Positions 36,771-46,070 of a DNA stretch of 64,000 nt are shown here, one piece after another; within the stretch, counting starts at the first letter, position 1; every line of letters starts with the position of its first letter. The notes below the pieces were generated by a model, which saw only the letters and a program-made list of their open reading frames with translations, was not told the origin of the DNA and made no database searches. Source of the DNA: Haloglycomyces albus DSM 45210 (GTDB lineage Bacteria > Actinomycetota > Actinomycetes > Mycobacteriales > Micromonosporaceae); NCBI RefSeq assembly GCF_000527155.1, contig NZ_AZUQ01000001.1, positions 2,866,168 to 2,930,167 on the forward strand, given 5' to 3'. A program made the translations under genes and the position numbers.

Positions 36771-37853
36771 ATGGCGAAACAATCAAGCTCTCGGTCCAAC
36801 AGCGCCGGCAGCCCGCAGGACAAGGAAAAGGCCCTCGATCTGGCCTTGGCGCAGATCGACAAGCAGTTCGGTAAAGGGTCGGTGATGCGGCTGGGCGAAA
36901 AGCCCAAACAGAACGTCAAGACGATCGACACCGGCTCCATCGCTCTGGACATCGCCCTCGGGGTGGGGGGACTGCCACGTGGCCGTGTCGTCGAAATCTT
37001 CGGTCCCGAGTCGTCCGGTAAAACCTCCCTGGCCCTCCACGCCATCGCCGGAGCACAGGCGGACGGAGGAGTGGCCGCCATGATCGACGCCGAACACGCC
37101 CTGGACCCCGTCTACGCCGAGGCCATCGGCGTCAACATCGACGACCTCCTCGTCAGCCAGCCCGATACCGGGGAACAGGCTCTCGAAATCGCCGACATGC
37201 TCGTGCGCTCCTCCGCGGTCGACCTGATCGTCATCGACTCGGTCGCCGCCCTGGTGCCGCGTGCCGAAATCGAAGGGGAAATGGGCGATTCCCACGTCGG
37301 TCTACAGGCACGCCTGATGAGTCAGGCGCTACGTAAAATAGCCGGAGGGCTCAGTCAGACCGGAACCACCGCTCTCTTCATCAACCAGTTGCGTGAAAAG
37401 GTCGGCGTCATGTTCGGCAGCCCTGAGACCACGACCGGTGGACGTGCCCTGAAGTTTTACTCCTCGGTACGCCTCGACGTGCGGCGTATCGAGACACTGA
37501 AGGACGGCACCGAAGCGGTCGGTAACCGTACTCGCGTCAAGGTCGTCAAAAACAAGGTCGGTTCCCCCTTCCGCCAGGCGGAATTCGACATCATCTACGG
37601 CCAGGGCATCTCCCGAGAAGGATCCCTGATCGACATGGGCGTGGAGCACGGGATCGTGCGCAAGTCGGGAGCCTGGTACACCTACGAAGGTGACCAGCTC
37701 GGCCAAGGTAAGGAAAAAGCCCGCGCCAACCTGCGCGAGAACCCGGACCTTGCCGAGGAAATCGAAAAGCGCATCAAAGAGAAGCTGGGCGTAGACACCG
37801 AAGACACCGACGAGGCGGCGACCAATGGCGACGAAGCGGCGGTTGACTTCTAA
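36771..37853 (+). CDS. recA: Recombinase RecA
   Basis: 360 residues. GPESSGKTS (residues 78-86) is the Walker [13 protein letters not shown] the Walker B, and the C-terminal acidic tail is typical. It forms the filament on single-stranded DNA for homologous recombination and triggers LexA self-cleavage. No intein. The next gene, recX, begins inside its 3' end in another frame. I see no TCGAAC-N4-GTTCGA box in the 85 bases upstream or before DUF3046; TTGTCA at about 36707 may be a -35. Confidence 0.97.
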   Translation: MAKQSSSRSNSAGSPQDKEKALDLALAQIDKQFGKGSVMRLGEKPKQNVKTIDTGSIALDIALGVGGLPRGRVVEIFGPESSGKTSLALHAIAGAQADGGVAAMIDAEHALDPVYAEAIGVNIDDLLVSQPDTGEQALEIADMLVRSSAVDLIVIDSVAALVPRAEIEGEMGDSHVGLQARLMSQALRKIAGGLSQTGTTALFINQLREKVGVMFGSPETTTGGRALKFYSSVRLDVRRIETLKDGTEAVGNRTRVKVVKNKVGSPFRQAEFDIIYGQGISREGSLIDMGVEHGIVRKSGAWYTYEGDQLGQGKEKARANLRENPDLAEEIEKRIKEKLGVDTEDTDEAATNGDEAAVDF

Positions 37854-38376
37854 ACCCGACGATCCCGAAGCGGCCCGACAATACGCGACATGGCTATTGT
37901 CGGGCCGACCCCGCACCTCCTACGAACTGCGAGAAGCCATGTTGTCCAAAGGTTTCGACGCAGAAGTGATCGACGAGGTTCTCGCACGTTTTCACGACGT
38001 CGGGATGATCGACGACGCGACCTTCGCGCGGATGTGGGTCGATTCACGGCATCGTGTGCGTGGACTGTCCCGTCGGGCGCTTGCGGCGGAACTGCGTCGT
38101 AAAGGGGTGGAAGACGAGGCCGTACAGGCCGCTGTGGACGAGGTGACGCCCGAATCCGAGTGGGAGGCCGCCCGAGCCATCGCCGAGCGACGCTTCCGAT
38201 CGATGTCACATCTGTCCGAAACCGTGATCATGCGTCGCCTGGTGGGCACCCTGGGACGGAAAGGCTACGGACCCTCCGTGGCGATCGGTGTGGTGAAGGA
38301 GCTGCTGGCGGAAGCCGACTCACCACTGGCCGATGAGGTGGATGCGGACCAGTTCATCGATCCTGACCAGGGGTGA
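37825..38376 (+). CDS. recX: RecX regulator of RecA
   Basis: 183 residues made of three-helix repeats: [20 protein letters not shown], then [20 protein letters not shown], then a third repeat around [16 protein letters not shown]. RecX binds RecA filaments and restrains them. It overlaps the recA end by 29 bases, so its translation is tied to recA and kept lower. Confidence 0.93.
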   Translation: MATKRRLTSKPDDPEAARQYATWLLSGRPRTSYELREAMLSKGFDAEVIDEVLARFHDVGMIDDATFARMWVDSRHRVRGLSRRALAAELRRKGVEDEAVQAAVDEVTPESEWEAARAIAERRFRSMSHLSETVIMRRLVGTLGRKGYGPSVAIGVVKELLAEADSPLADEVDADQFIDPDQG

Positions 38377-38600
38377 CGCGACCCGTCTGGTGGCACGGTC
38401 CGTGGATATGACGGTAGTGGACGACATGGGTGGTCGGTAGGGTCGTATCCTGCGGCCCGCGCAGGTGTATCAATATATGGACCGTTCGTGACCGTGGTGG
38501 CAAGGGACGAGGTGGTCCACTACCATTGGGTTTTCAACGACGCAGCGCCGCGCCCGGTCTTTTCGTCTGTTTTCACGAGCTTTCAGCGAGGTATTTTCGC

Positions 38601-40199
38601 ATGGTTGAGGTCCAACCGACCGTAGTAATTGCTGACCCGCTAGCCGATTCCGCCGTCGACGTCCTGTCGCGGGATTTCAATATACGCACCATCGATGGAA
38701 CCGATGTCGCGACGTTGCACTCCGCCTTGGCAGACGCAGAGGCCGTCGTTGTGCGTTCGGCCACGACGATCGACGCGGCGGCACTCGAAGCGGCACCTAA
38801 ACTCAAAGTCGTCGCCCGCGCGGGAGTGGGGCTCGACAACGTCGCCGTCTCCGAGGCGACCGAACGCGGAGTCATGGTGGTCAATGCTCCGACGTCCAAT
38901 ATCGTTTCCGCCGCGGAACAGGCTATTACTCTGCTTCTGGCGAGCGCCCGTCACACTTCGGTGGCAAGCCGGTCCTTGCGTGAAGGACGGTGGGATCGTA
39001 AGAAGTTCACCGGTGTCGAGGTACGGGGAAAGACGGTCGGCGTCGTCGGGCTCGGTAAGATCGGGCAGCTGGTGGCCGCTCGAATGAAGGCGTTTGACAC
39101 GGAAATCGTCGCCTATGATCCGTATGTGCAGCCCTCGCGCGCGGCTCAAATGGGGATCAAGCTGATGAGCTTGGAAGAGGTCTTGGCCGTCAGTGATTTT
39201 GTCACCGTTCACCTCCCCAAGACGCCGGAGACGGCCGGGCTCATCGCCAAGGACGAACTGGCCCGCATGAAACCCGGGGCCCGTATTATCAATGCGGCAC
39301 GAGGTGGCCTGATCGACGAGGCGGCGCTCTACGACGCGCTGCAGTCCGGGCATCTGGCGGCCGCGGGCCTTGACGTGTTCGCGACCGAACCGTGCACCGA
39401 TTCTCCACTTTTTGAACTGGACAATGTGGTGGCCACACCACACCTCGGTGCCTCCACCCGGGAGGCACAGGACAATGCCGGGCTCGCGGTCGCTAAGAGC
39501 GTGTCCTTGGCCCTGGCGGGGGAATTCGTACCGGATGCGGTCAATGTTCAGGCCGGTGGCATCGTCGACGAGGACGTGCGTCCGTATCTCACGTTGGCCG
39601 AGCGCCTGGGACGTACCGTCACCGCAGTATGCGATGGGGCCTTGCAGTCGGTGACGGTGGAAGTCGAAGGGCCCATCACCGCCTCGGACGTATCGGTTCT
39701 GCAGCTCGCCGCTTCTAAGGGGCTCTTCTCCGCCGTAGCCGATTCGGTTACCTATGTCAATGCTCCACTGGTGGCGAAGCAACGCGGTGTCGACGTCGGC
39801 CTCCGGGTCAATGCCGATTCACCGGCATTGCAGAATACCGTTACCCTGCGTGGGGCCTTGGTCGACGGCCAGGCGGTGTCGGTGAGCGGTACCGTGGCCG
39901 GAATCGGAGACGAACAGCCGAAGCTTCTCGAGGTCAATGGCTTTGACTTGGATATCGACGCTGCTGGCGCCCTGTTGTTCCTGAGCTACAACGACCATCC
40001 GGGTGTCGTGGGTTTGATCGGGGGAACCTTGGGTGACCTGGAGATCAACATCGGTTCCATGCAGGTGTCGCGTAAAGCCGCCGGCGGTGAGGCGTTCATG
40101 GTGATGACCACCGACGCCGAGGTTCCCGCCGATGTGGCCGCGCATATCCAACGGACCGTGGGGGCCGATGCGGCCGCGGCGGTGACCCTGGAGGATTAA
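38601..40199 (+). CDS. serA: D-3-phosphoglycerate dehydrogenase
   Basis: 532 residues, the long actinobacterial type. TVGVVGLGKIGQLVAARMKA is the NAD-binding loop; INAARGGLIDEAAL and the catalytic pattern around VVATPHLGASTREAQ (His) follow. After residue 320 come the intervening allosteric domain and a C-terminal ACT domain (SYNDHPGVVGLIGGTLGD) that binds serine for feedback control. It starts serine synthesis from 3-phosphoglycerate. GAGG lies ten bases before the ATG at 38601. The 220 bases before it hold no other gene. Confidence 0.95.
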   Translation: MVEVQPTVVIADPLADSAVDVLSRDFNIRTIDGTDVATLHSALADAEAVVVRSATTIDAAALEAAPKLKVVARAGVGLDNVAVSEATERGVMVVNAPTSNIVSAAEQAITLLLASARHTSVASRSLREGRWDRKKFTGVEVRGKTVGVVGLGKIGQLVAARMKAFDTEIVAYDPYVQPSRAAQMGIKLMSLEEVLAVSDFVTVHLPKTPETAGLIAKDELARMKPGARIINAARGGLIDEAALYDALQSGHLAAAGLDVFATEPCTDSPLFELDNVVATPHLGASTREAQDNAGLAVAKSVSLALAGEFVPDAVNVQAGGIVDEDVRPYLTLAERLGRTVTAVCDGALQSVTVEVEGPITASDVSVLQLAASKGLFSAVADSVTYVNAPLVAKQRGVDVGLRVNADSPALQNTVTLRGALVDGQAVSVSGTVAGIGDEQPKLLEVNGFDLDIDAAGALLFLSYNDHPGVVGLIGGTLGDLEINIGSMQVSRKAAGGEAFMVMTTDAEVPADVAAHIQRTVGADAAAAVTLED

Positions 40200-40242
40200 G
40201 GGAGCCGTGCCGTCCACAAGCCTTGGAATGCGAGCCTAATTT

Positions 40243-40325
40243 GTATCCCGTACAGCGGGATACACCAGCCGAAATGCGGGACACGGGGGCTAGTCTAAAG
40301 ACTACCTACGTGCCCCGTATTTTTA
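40243..40325 (+). promoter_or_regulatory. Structured leader with terminator-like hairpin before leuB
   Basis: Two elements lie between serA and leuB. GTATCCCG/CGGGATAC (40243-40263) forms an 8-bp stem. Then ACGGGG (40283-40288) pairs with CCCCGT (40313-40318) around an inner TAGTC/GACTA stem and is followed by ATTTTTA (40319-40325). The leuB ATG is only 19 bases after the T-run. This is either the serA terminator with an unseen leuB promoter or an attenuator for leuB. Confidence 0.55.
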
Positions 40326-40343
40326 CGCTTGGAAAGGCAGTCC

Positions 40344-41378
40344 ATGAGCTCAATAGCGGTCATCCCCGGCGATGGCATCGGCAAAGAGGTAATCGACCAG
40401 GCCATGAAGGTGGTTCGCCTGGTGCTTCCCGACTGGGAGGCGGTGGAATACGATCTGGGGGCGTCGCGGTACCACGCGACGGGTGAGGTTCTACCCGACT
40501 CGGTCCTGAGTGAACTCGACACGCACGATGCCATCCTGCTCGGTGCGGTGGGCGACCCCAGCGTTCCGCCCGGGGTATTGGAACGCGGTCTCCTCCTACG
40601 GTTGCGATTCGAATTCGACCAGTACGTGAATCTGCGCCCCTCGCGCCTGTACCCGGGAGTCGCCAGTCCGTTGGCCAAGGTGCAACCTGGAGAAGTGGAC
40701 TTCATTGTGGTCCGGGAGGGCACCGAAGGTCTGTACGCGGGCGCGGGCGGAAATCTCCATACTGGAACCGCCGCAGAAATCGCCACGGAGGAAAGTCTGA
40801 ACACCCGGTACGGTGTCGAACGGGTCGTGCGCGACGCCTTCGAGCGAGCGCGGAGTCGACGTGGCCGTCTGACCCTGGTGCACAAGACAAACGTGTTGTC
40901 CCACGCGGGAGGCCTGTGGAATCGCGCTTTCGCGGACGTGGCCGAGGAGTACCGCGACGTGGTGACCGATTACCAGCACGTCGACGCAGCGGCGATGTTC
41001 ATGGTCAACCGACCGCAGGATTACGACGTCGTGGTGACCGACAATCTGTTCGGAGACATCATTACCGATATCGCCGCGGCCGTCACCGGTGGGATCGGAC
41101 TGGCCGCTTCCGGTTGTGTCAACCCCGATCGGACTCATCCCTCCATGTTCGAACCCGTACACGGATCGGCACCGGACATCGCGGGTCAGGGTATCGCTGA
41201 TCCCATCGCGGCGATCATGTCGGCGAGCCTCTTGCTGGAACATGTTGGGGAAGCAAAGGCCGCTACCGTCGTCCAAGAGTCCATTGAGCGGGAACTTTCT
41301 TCCCGGTCCCCGGGACAGGCAGTGGGAACCGAAGCGGTGGGAGATCGGGTCGCGTCCGATGTAGAACAACGGCTCTAA
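40344..41378 (+). CDS. leuB: 3-isopropylmalate dehydrogenase
   Basis: 344 residues, the short actinobacterial form. [13 protein letters not shown] is the N-terminus, LLGAVGDP and [15 protein letters not shown] bind substrate, [12 protein letters not shown] follows, [20 protein letters not shown] is the metal-binding region, and [13 protein letters not shown] the NAD-binding loop. It oxidises and decarboxylates 3-isopropylmalate in leucine synthesis. GGAAAGG precedes the ATG at 40344. Confidence 0.94.
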   Translation: MSSIAVIPGDGIGKEVIDQAMKVVRLVLPDWEAVEYDLGASRYHATGEVLPDSVLSELDTHDAILLGAVGDPSVPPGVLERGLLLRLRFEFDQYVNLRPSRLYPGVASPLAKVQPGEVDFIVVREGTEGLYAGAGGNLHTGTAAEIATEESLNTRYGVERVVRDAFERARSRRGRLTLVHKTNVLSHAGGLWNRAFADVAEEYRDVVTDYQHVDAAAMFMVNRPQDYDVVVTDNLFGDIITDIAAAVTGGIGLAASGCVNPDRTHPSMFEPVHGSAPDIAGQGIADPIAAIMSASLLLEHVGEAKAATVVQESIERELSSRSPGQAVGTEAVGDRVASDVEQRL

Positions 41379-41387
41379 AATCAATTC

Positions 41388-41426
41388 CACCGGTCCTCAC
41401 CTTGGAAAACAGGGTGGGGGCCGGTG
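41388..41426 (+). terminator. Terminator-like hairpin after leuB
   Basis: CACCGGTCCTCACC (41388-41401) pairs with 41413-41426 with two G-U pairs. It begins ten bases after the leuB stop. There is no T-run, so termination efficiency is uncertain. Confidence 0.5.
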
Positions 41427-41699
41427 TCGTGTCGCCGTTCGGACGGAGGGAAGTGACCTCGAGGCGGCCCGGTCGGCAATGAAAAATCAGTCCGATAAAG
41501 CCGCCACCCGTATCGTCGCGACCTGAACGAGCGCTAAGTTAGAGGCAGAAGAATTTGAGACTGGTCGGGATGGCGAGCTTTGGCGTCACCGCTGAAGTAC
41601 CCGTGCCCCGGTGGGAAGCGTTCCAGACGACGTCGTACCGGACGTGCCGGTGCTCGACCGACCAGAACTCAAGAATTTGCCGTGTCGCGAAGGAAGACC
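41427..41699 (+). other. Region upstream of ilvE
   Basis: About 270 bases without a convincing gene. A 15-codon frame (41479-41526) contains only one Ile and one Val and is not a credible branched-chain leader peptide. The ilvE promoter is probably here. Confidence 0.4.
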
Positions 41700-42800
41700 A
41701 TGACTGACGACAAGTTGCCCGATTTCGAGGTTATCGCCAATGAACGGCCTCGCAGTGCCGACGAGCGTGCCGAACTGTTGGCCGAGCCCGGATTCGGATC
41801 AGTTTTCACCGACCATATGTTCACCATGCGCTGGAGCGCCGATCGAGGATGGCACTCGGCTCGGGTAGAACCGTTCGGTCCGCTGACGTTGTCGCCCGCA
41901 ACGGCAGTACTGCACTATGCGCAAGAGATCTTCGAAGGGCTGAAGGCCTATCACCGCTCGGACGGGACGGTGGGTCTGTTTCGCCCGGAAGCGAACGCCC
42001 AACGTTTCAACGGTTCGGCGCGTCGCCTTGCCATGCCGGAACTGCCGGAGAAATGGTTCCTCGCCTCCATTCGGGAGTTGATCTCGGTGGACCGCGACTG
42101 GGTTCCCACCGAAGGTGAATCCAGTCTTTACGTGCGGCCGTTCATGATCGCTACCGAATCGTTCCTAGGGGTTCGTCCTTCGCAGGAATACCTCTACGGT
42201 GTTATCACGTCGCCCGCCGGAGCCTATTTCAAGACCGGTCCCAAGCCGGTGACTCTGTGGGTGAGCGAGGATTACACTCGTGCCGCACCCGGCGGAACGG
42301 GTGCCGCCAAATGCGGCGGTAATTACGCCGCCTCACTTGCGCCGCATTCCCAGGCGATTGAAAAAGGCTGTGACCAAGTCGTTTTCCTGGACGCCGTGGA
42401 ACACAAGTACATCGACGAGCTCGGAGGTATGAACCTCTTCTTCGTGTACGGCGATGAGAAAGTCATCTATACACCACGGTTGACGGGCTCGATCCTTCCC
42501 GGTATCACCCGCGACGCCATCATCACTCTGTTGAGCGAGGAAGGCTGGGACGTACACGAAACCGACTACAGCTTGGAGAAATGGCGCGCCGACGCGCAGT
42601 CGGGTCGATTGACCGAGACGTTCGCCTGCGGTACGGCAGCGGTCATCACCCCCGTCGGTATGATCCGTGAACAGGGCGGGGAGTTCTCCATCAACGAATC
42701 GAAAACCGGTGAACTGACACGTCGGCTCCGCAGTCGGATTCTCGACATCCAGCATGGACGGGCTGAGGATACGCATAACTGGACGCAGACGATCGAGTAG
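41700..42800 (+). CDS. ilvE: Branched-chain amino acid aminotransferase
   Basis: 366 residues, class IV PLP fold. HYAQEIFEGLKAYHRSDGTV and RFNGSARRLAMP are substrate-side motifs, YVRPFMIATE follows, and GTGAAKCGGNYAASL carries the PLP lysine. ETFACGTAAVITPV closes the active site. It makes leucine, isoleucine and valine from their keto acids, completing the pathway that includes leuB. AAGGAAGACC precedes the ATG. Confidence 0.95.
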   Translation: MTDDKLPDFEVIANERPRSADERAELLAEPGFGSVFTDHMFTMRWSADRGWHSARVEPFGPLTLSPATAVLHYAQEIFEGLKAYHRSDGTVGLFRPEANAQRFNGSARRLAMPELPEKWFLASIRELISVDRDWVPTEGESSLYVRPFMIATESFLGVRPSQEYLYGVITSPAGAYFKTGPKPVTLWVSEDYTRAAPGGTGAAKCGGNYAASLAPHSQAIEKGCDQVVFLDAVEHKYIDELGGMNLFFVYGDEKVIYTPRLTGSILPGITRDAIITLLSEEGWDVHETDYSLEKWRADAQSGRLTETFACGTAAVITPVGMIREQGGEFSINESKTGELTRRLRSRILDIQHGRAEDTHNWTQTIE

Positions 42801-42818
42801 AACGGTCCACGTCATGAC

Positions 42819-42850
42819 AGCACGGTGAGGGTTCCTTGCCGTGCTTTTTT
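42819..42850 (+). terminator. Intrinsic terminator after ilvE
   Basis: AGCACGG (42819-42825) pairs with CCGTGCT (42839-42845), with an inner AGG/CCT pair, and is followed by a run of six T. It starts 18 bases after the ilvE stop. A textbook terminator. Confidence 0.92.
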
Positions 42851-43019
42851 CGTAGTACCGACCGAAGACGATCGAGGGCGGTTTCGCGCGTTTCGTCAGC
42901 GGGACGTCGCCGCACCGGCCACAATCATTGCAGAGGCCTTCCACTTGACGCTGCCGTACCGACTCAGGTCTCGAATACGTTTCGTACATTGACCGTCTAC
43001 CGTAGAAAGGATTCTTGAG

Positions 43020-43616
43020 GTGAGCGATGTCGAGATTCGAGTCAATCGTCTGGGGGCGGAGAAAGGTCGGGGTTGGCAAGCGATCGTACTGGCCGCGCTG
43101 CTCGCCCTGCCCCTGGTCGTTTGGCTGGGCGCCGAGGACGTTCTCGGCGTACCTACCGAACGGTTGAGCGAGAACGAGGGCATTGAATTGGAGTCGTTTC
43201 CCGGTAAAACCGCGCGACTCGAGGTCGTCGTCGCCGATGGAACGTGGACGGCCCGACCGAGCCTCAATGCCGATTCCGTGACTTTGACACAGGGAACCTC
43301 GACGGTCTCCATTGGAGTGTTCGGTTCGGTCGAATCGTTGGAGCGTCTTATCGAACGTCGTGCCGACGTCGTGACCCGAACGCACACCGGGCTGGTGGCC
43401 ACCTCGTTCAACGACTTCGAATCCAGCGTCGCCGATTTGAACGGCCAACGGGCCACTCTGGTCGGGCGCAACGTCGGCGGCGGGATCTTCGTGGTGGGAA
43501 ACGACTCCGGTGCGGCCGCGACCATCGTGGCGCTCGGTCCCGCCTCTCAGTCGGCCGATACCACCTTGGCGGTGGTCAACGAGTTCATTTCACGATTTAC
43601 TTTGGAGGGCGAGTGA
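43020..43616 (+). CDS. Hypothetical membrane-anchored protein
   Basis: 198 residues with one membrane segment (about residues 20-38, AIVLAALLALPLVVWLG) and an extracytoplasmic domain rich in beta-type sequence (ARLEVVVADGTWTARPS). I do not recognise the family; the C-terminal region, with ATSFNDFESSVADL and TTLAVVNEFI, looks like a PsbP/type VII-associated small fold but this is weak. GTG start. Its stop overlaps the PrsW gene start (GTGA), so the two are translationally coupled. Confidence 0.68.
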   Translation: MSDVEIRVNRLGAEKGRGWQAIVLAALLALPLVVWLGAEDVLGVPTERLSENEGIELESFPGKTARLEVVVADGTWTARPSLNADSVTLTQGTSTVSIGVFGSVESLERLIERRADVVTRTHTGLVATSFNDFESSVADLNGQRATLVGRNVGGGIFVVGNDSGAAATIVALGPASQSADTTLAVVNEFISRFTLEGE

Positions 43617-44836
43617 GCACCGTCCCTACCGAACACGTGGTTCTCGAAGGTCAGGGGGCCTTCATTCGGGTGCGACGCCCCTCCTATTGGCTGTTCGCCG
43701 GTTGTCTCGCTTTCGGGTTGATCAGTCTGGGGAGCACGATCGGGAACGAATACGACGGTGTGGCCGGTGCCCTGTGGATGTCGGTGGCCGTCAATGGTGT
43801 GCTCGCCGCCGTTTTCATCTGGATCATCGGGAAGCTCGACCTGTTCGAGAAGGAACCTCCGACGGTTCGGGCCGCCGCGATGTGCTGGGGCGCTCTTCCG
43901 GCGGTGGCGTTTTCCATCGTCACCAACAATGCCGCCCTGCAAGTCATGGCCAGCTCAGAGGGGGTGGAGTGGGCGCGTCGCTGGGGACCGGCGATCGCAG
44001 GACCGTTGAATGAGGAATGGTACAAGGCACTGGGAATCGTACTGCTGGTGTTGATCGTGCGGGAACATTTCCACCGACCCATCGACGGTTTGATCTACGG
44101 GGCGATGGTGGGTATCGGCTTTCAAGTCGTAGAGAACATCACTTACGCGGTAAACTTCGCTCTTGTCAATCCCAATAACGAGTGGGCGGGGTCGATTGCG
44201 GTGACGGTGACACGATTGGCCGTCGCCGGACCATGGTCGCATCCCCTGTACACGGCCGTGGCCGGGCTGGGAATCTCGTACTGTGTCACTCAATCGCGTA
44301 AACCCTGGACCAGCAGGGTCACCGCCGTAGTGGTCGGTTTCGCCACCGCCGTATGCATGCACGCACTGTGGAACATGCCGTTGTCGGAGAACATCAATCC
44401 CGGCTGGGCGATTCTGCTGACGTACGGCAAGGGATTCATCATCCTGGCCTTCTTCATCGTTCTGTACCTGGCGGCCGCCCGCATCGAATTCAGCTGGTTC
44501 GTGACCACGATGAGTGATCAGGACACCGATGTCATCACCACCGGGGAACTGACCGCCATGCGCTCCCTCCGCGCGCGCAGAAAGGCACGCAAGGCCGTCG
44601 CGAAAAAGTACGGTAAGGATACCGCCCAGCTGCTGCGGCAGTTGCAGAATGAACAGGTCAGTCTGGGGGAGTCGCTGGGGCGCGAGTATCGACGCAGCGC
44701 CGACAACGATCCCGACGTCGCTCCGGACGTGGCGGCGGCCAAACGCAACATCGCCGCTATTCGCAGCCGGATGAACGAGCGGACGTCGGCCGAAGAAGAA
44801 GGAACTCCGTCACTGCTCGGAGCCGTCGGTCGGTGA
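43613..44836 (+). CDS. PrsW-family intramembrane metalloprotease
   Basis: 407 residues with about eight membrane segments. GPLNEEWYK holds EExxK (residues 134-138), FQVVEN holds the second Glu (174), and CMHALWN holds the final His (250): the motif set of PrsW/CPBP-type glutamic metalloproteases. Such proteins cleave anti-sigma factors or other membrane proteins. The C-terminal 110 residues are a cytosolic, partly coiled tail. GTG start with GGAGG just upstream and overlapping the previous gene. Its end overlaps the opposite-strand gene by 27 bases. Confidence 0.85.
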   Translation: MSTVPTEHVVLEGQGAFIRVRRPSYWLFAGCLAFGLISLGSTIGNEYDGVAGALWMSVAVNGVLAAVFIWIIGKLDLFEKEPPTVRAAAMCWGALPAVAFSIVTNNAALQVMASSEGVEWARRWGPAIAGPLNEEWYKALGIVLLVLIVREHFHRPIDGLIYGAMVGIGFQVVENITYAVNFALVNPNNEWAGSIAVTVTRLAVAGPWSHPLYTAVAGLGISYCVTQSRKPWTSRVTAVVVGFATAVCMHALWNMPLSENINPGWAILLTYGKGFIILAFFIVLYLAAARIEFSWFVTTMSDQDTDVITTGELTAMRSLRARRKARKAVAKKYGKDTAQLLRQLQNEQVSLGESLGREYRRSADNDPDVAPDVAAAKRNIAAIRSRMNERTSAEEEGTPSLLGAVGR

Positions 44837-45352
44837 CGGCGACAAACTCGGATCGCCGCCGTCACCGTCGTCTCCATCGTCGCCGGAATCTCCGTCGTCC
44901 CCGTTCGAACCGTCGTCTCCGTCATCGCCGTTGTCGGAGTCGTCGTCATCCGTTTCGTCGGGCGGAGACGGTGTCGGCGAACCCTCCTCCGGAGGCTGTT
45001 CGTCCTCGGACTCGCTGGGAGGGTCGATTGGGTCGAGAGCGGTCGTCTCGTCGTCATCCGGCTCAGGATCAGGACTCGGAGAGGTGGACGGTTCACCACG
45101 TTCCACCCCGCCGCCATCGGATCTTGGGGGTACGTTCTCCTCCGCGTACGGCTCTTGGGAACGGGTATCGGAGTTGGAATCGGACCATCCGGGGCGAATC
45201 GTGGACTCATCGGCGGGTTCCTGTGACGCCAGATAGTCGGGAACGGGGCCGAACAGGGTCCATCCGGCTGCGGCCGCTCCCACCGAGGCGATGGGAAGCG
45301 CGACCATCAGGGCCCAGCGACGACGGTTCTTGGCACGCGGATCAGCGGTCAC
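44810..45352 (-). CDS. Acidic low-complexity membrane-anchored protein
   Basis: 180 residues. A basic N-terminus (RAKNRRRW) and one membrane segment (ALMVALPIASVGAAAAGWTLF) are followed by about 145 residues of almost wholly Asp, Gly, Glu, Ser and Pro, with DGDDGDDGSNGDDGD repeats near the end. It probably lies outside the membrane as a disordered acidic tail. No enzymatic motif. GTG start with AAGGAGTCATC before it. Its 3' end overlaps the PrsW gene. Confidence 0.68.
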   Translation of the reverse strand: MTADPRAKNRRRWALMVALPIASVGAAAAGWTLFGPVPDYLASQEPADESTIRPGWSDSNSDTRSQEPYAEENVPPRSDGGGVERGEPSTSPSPDPEPDDDETTALDPIDPPSESEDEQPPEEGSPTPSPPDETDDDDSDNGDDGDDGSNGDDGDSGDDGDDGDGGDPSLSPSPTDGSEQ

Positions 45353-45479
45353 GATGACTCCTTATGAACGACCTGGCTTTGTCGGGTCTAACGAGTCTTC
45401 AGTCGGAAGGTTACTGCCGGTCACCCGTCGGTACGACGCCGAATCGACCGCAACTTCGTCCGAAACGGATCACGTGGCG

Positions 45480-46070
45480 TCACTCGCGGGGGAGGGGAGT
45501 CGACGGGGTGAAGTCCTGCTCCGCCAGACGGGGCCAGGCGGCCTGGGACGCGACGATGATGGTGACGTTCGAACCCACGCACAATTCGTAGCGGTTGGAG
45601 CATTCCGCCTGCCGCACCCACATCTCCAGAAAAAGTTCGTCGCGAGTAAAACACGCCTCGACGTCCGAACCGCCGGGACAATCGGTTTTGGGGACTACGA
45701 GCCAATCGTTGTCGAGCAAGGTTTGCAGGTACTGAATGGAGGTGTCACCGGCCAGTCCGTCGGATTGCCAGGTTCGTACCCGCACGCGGCACTCCTCCAG
45801 ACACCATCGGCTCCCGTAGGTGTCGTCGTCTCCATGCTGAGCGGCCCACGAGGGGACCCGGAGCTCGTCGAGGGCGCGGCGGGTGGGATCGGTGGTCAGA
45901 ACATGGCCGGCGGACAGAAGCACCGCCACACCCACCGCTGCCACTGCGACCACGGTCAAACACAGATTTCTCATGCGCTGTATCCGACTGCCGGAGTCGG
46001 CCAGACGCTTGCGAACTCGCCCGACCGATCTCCCCGATACCGCAGTCCGGCCGTCCGGTCTCTCCGCCAT
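45480..46070 (-). CDS. Hypothetical membrane-anchored protein with conserved-looking cysteines
   Basis: About 196 residues. A basic N-terminus, a membrane segment (about residues 35-54, LCLTVVAVAAVGVAVLLSAG), then an extracytoplasmic domain with six cysteines (WCLEEC, KTDCPG, EACFT, AECSN, ELCVG), enough for three disulfides. The family is not recognised. GAGGAGAATG precedes the ATG at 46070. Its start overlaps the rarA stop, so it follows rarA in one transcript. Confidence 0.65.
   Translation of the reverse strand: MAERPDGRTAVSGRSVGRVRKRLADSGSRIQRMRNLCLTVVAVAAVGVAVLLSAGHVLTTDPTRRALDELRVPSWAAQHGDDDTYGSRWCLEECRVRVRTWQSDGLAGDTSIQYLQTLLDNDWLVVPKTDCPGGSDVEACFTRDELFLEMWVRQAECSNRYELCVGSNVTIIVASQAAWPRLAEQDFTPSTPLPRE

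Noticed and set aside
38640-39782. 380-codon minus-strand frame opposite serA
   Set aside because: Shadow of serA; His/Arg/Gly-rich and without homology by eye.
41479-41526. 15-codon frame before ilvE as a branched-chain leader peptide
   Set aside because: Only one Ile and one Val, no Leu, a weak ribosome site and no paired terminator next to it.
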